Below, in pieces: positions 41,249-41,720 of a stretch of 41,720 nucleotides of DNA. The translations under genes were made by a program, and so were the position numbers. The notes below the pieces were generated by a model. The model saw only the letters and a program-made list of their open reading frames with translations. It was not told where the DNA came from and made no database searches. The stretch comes from Bacteroidales bacterium (GTDB lineage: Bacteria > Bacteroidota > Bacteroidia > Bacteroidales > JAFGXI01): assembly GCA_026985625.1 (NCBI GenBank), contig JALSQC010000160.1, positions 1 to 41,720 on the forward strand. Reading direction: 5' to 3'. Position 1 is the first letter of the stretch. Every line of letters starts with the position of its first letter.

Positions 41249-41720
41249 TTATTTTTTTTTATTTAACGGTTTTACTAATTCTAAAAAATGTCCCATACGG
41301 TCTCGTTTGGTTTGCAGGTATTTTTCGTTATATTTATTTGGTTTTATCTCGTTTTTTACAATTTCTACTATTTCTAAACCGTAACCTTCGAGTCCTGCTC
41401 GTTTTACGGGATTATTAGTTATTAATCGTATTTTAGAAACACCAAGCTCTCGAAGAATTTGAGCACCAACTCCATAATCGCGCTCGTCGTCTTTAAATCC
41501 GAGTTTTATATTTGCATCAACGGTATCTACACCTTCCTCTTGTAATTTATATGTTTTTATTTTGTTCATTAATCCTATTCCTCTACCTTCTTGATTCATA
41601 TAAATTATAACTCCTTTTCCTTCTTTTTCGACTAATTGCATTGCTTTATGAAGTTGAGGTCCGCAATCGCAACGTAAAGAGCCAAAGATATCGCCGGTAA
41701 CACAAGAAGAGTGGACTCTA
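41249..41720 (-). CDS. ribA: GTP cyclohydrolase II, C-terminal part (5' end beyond the window)
   Basis: Converts GTP to the first pyrimidine intermediate of riboflavin synthesis. The frame is open through the right edge of the window. It holds the zinc site RVHSSCVTGDIFGSLRCDCG (three Cys in C-x10-C-x-C spacing), then the catalytic MNQEGRGIGL, DYGVGAQILRELG and TNNPVKRAGLEGYGL segments. In Bacteroidota the gene is often fused to DHBP synthase as ribBA; whether that N-terminal domain is present cannot be seen here. An internal Met after the zinc site is not the true start. Confidence 0.93.
   Translation of the reverse strand, partial: RVHSSCVTGDIFGSLRCDCGPQLHKAMQLVEKEGKGVIIYMNQEGRGIGLMNKIKTYKLQEEGVDTVDANIKLGFKDDERDYGVGAQILRELGVSKIRLITNNPVKRAGLEGYGLEIVEIVKNEIKPNKYNEKYLQTKRDRMGHFLELVKPLNKKK

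Overview
The window is AT-rich DNA from a member of the Bacteroidota, most likely an anaerobic or microaerophilic Bacteroidales/Marinilabiliales-type bacterium. Four things point there: a type IX secretion (T9SS) cargo protein next to a PorV/PorQ-family porin and a TonB-dependent receptor with a carboxypeptidase-like N-terminal domain; the acpP-fabF-rnc order with purN divergent; -7 boxes of the Bacteroidetes type (TAnnTTTG) in front of several genes; and little Shine-Dalgarno sequence before starts. Genes are packed tightly, with many stop/start overlaps and no gene-free stretch above about 240 bases. I saw no tRNA, rRNA, CRISPR array, insertion sequence or prophage gene.

Layout. 1-2.5 kb: the end of an unidentified plus-strand gene, a PAP2-like membrane protein and rpoN (sigma-54). 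2.6-7.0 kb: a Spy/CpxP-like periplasmic protein and a bidirectional terminator, then acpP-fabF-rnc divergent from purN, then greA and a HIT protein. 7.0-16.0 kb: a three-gene envelope module (TonB-dependent receptor, 1382-residue T9SS cargo protein, PorV/PorQ-like protein). 16.3-18.2 kb: a secreted purple-acid-phosphatase-like enzyme. 18.2-22.4 kb: a five-gene minus-strand run (Ig-like lipoprotein, two unknown exported proteins, MTH1187-type thiamine-binding protein, DUF3108 protein). 22.5-26.5 kb: glpD and type III glutamine synthetase, the latter with a palindrome beside its -7 box. 26.5-32.3 kb: a minus-strand run of an RsbW-like ATPase, ybeY, an SLC12-type transporter, a BtuF-like protein, coaD and a TlpA-like lipoprotein. 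32.4-39.8 kb: an eight-gene sulfur-metabolism operon. 40.0-41.7 kb: a divergent Nramp-like transporter and the end of ribA/ribBA.

The most interesting part is the 32.4-39.8 kb operon. It encodes a Tat-exported molybdopterin oxidoreductase, a four-cluster ferredoxin subunit and an NrfD/PsrC membrane subunit (a polysulfide/thiosulfate/tetrathionate-reductase-type complex), two half-size YeeE/YedE sulfur transporters, and three membrane-anchored rhodanese-fold proteins. All three rhodanese proteins end in exactly the same 19-residue tail, KPKKKLIKRKKKEVTGGCG, although their bodies are very different. The tail-coding DNA is nearly identical in the three copies (1 to 3 synonymous differences in 57 bases), and the similarity stops abruptly at the tail's edge. 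Two of the three have lost the catalytic rhodanese cysteine, and in one the tail cysteine is the only cysteine in the protein. I infer that the tail is a functional module, perhaps a polysulfide-attracting, sulfur-carrying arm or a sorting/docking tag for the complex. I know of no description of it, but I could not search.
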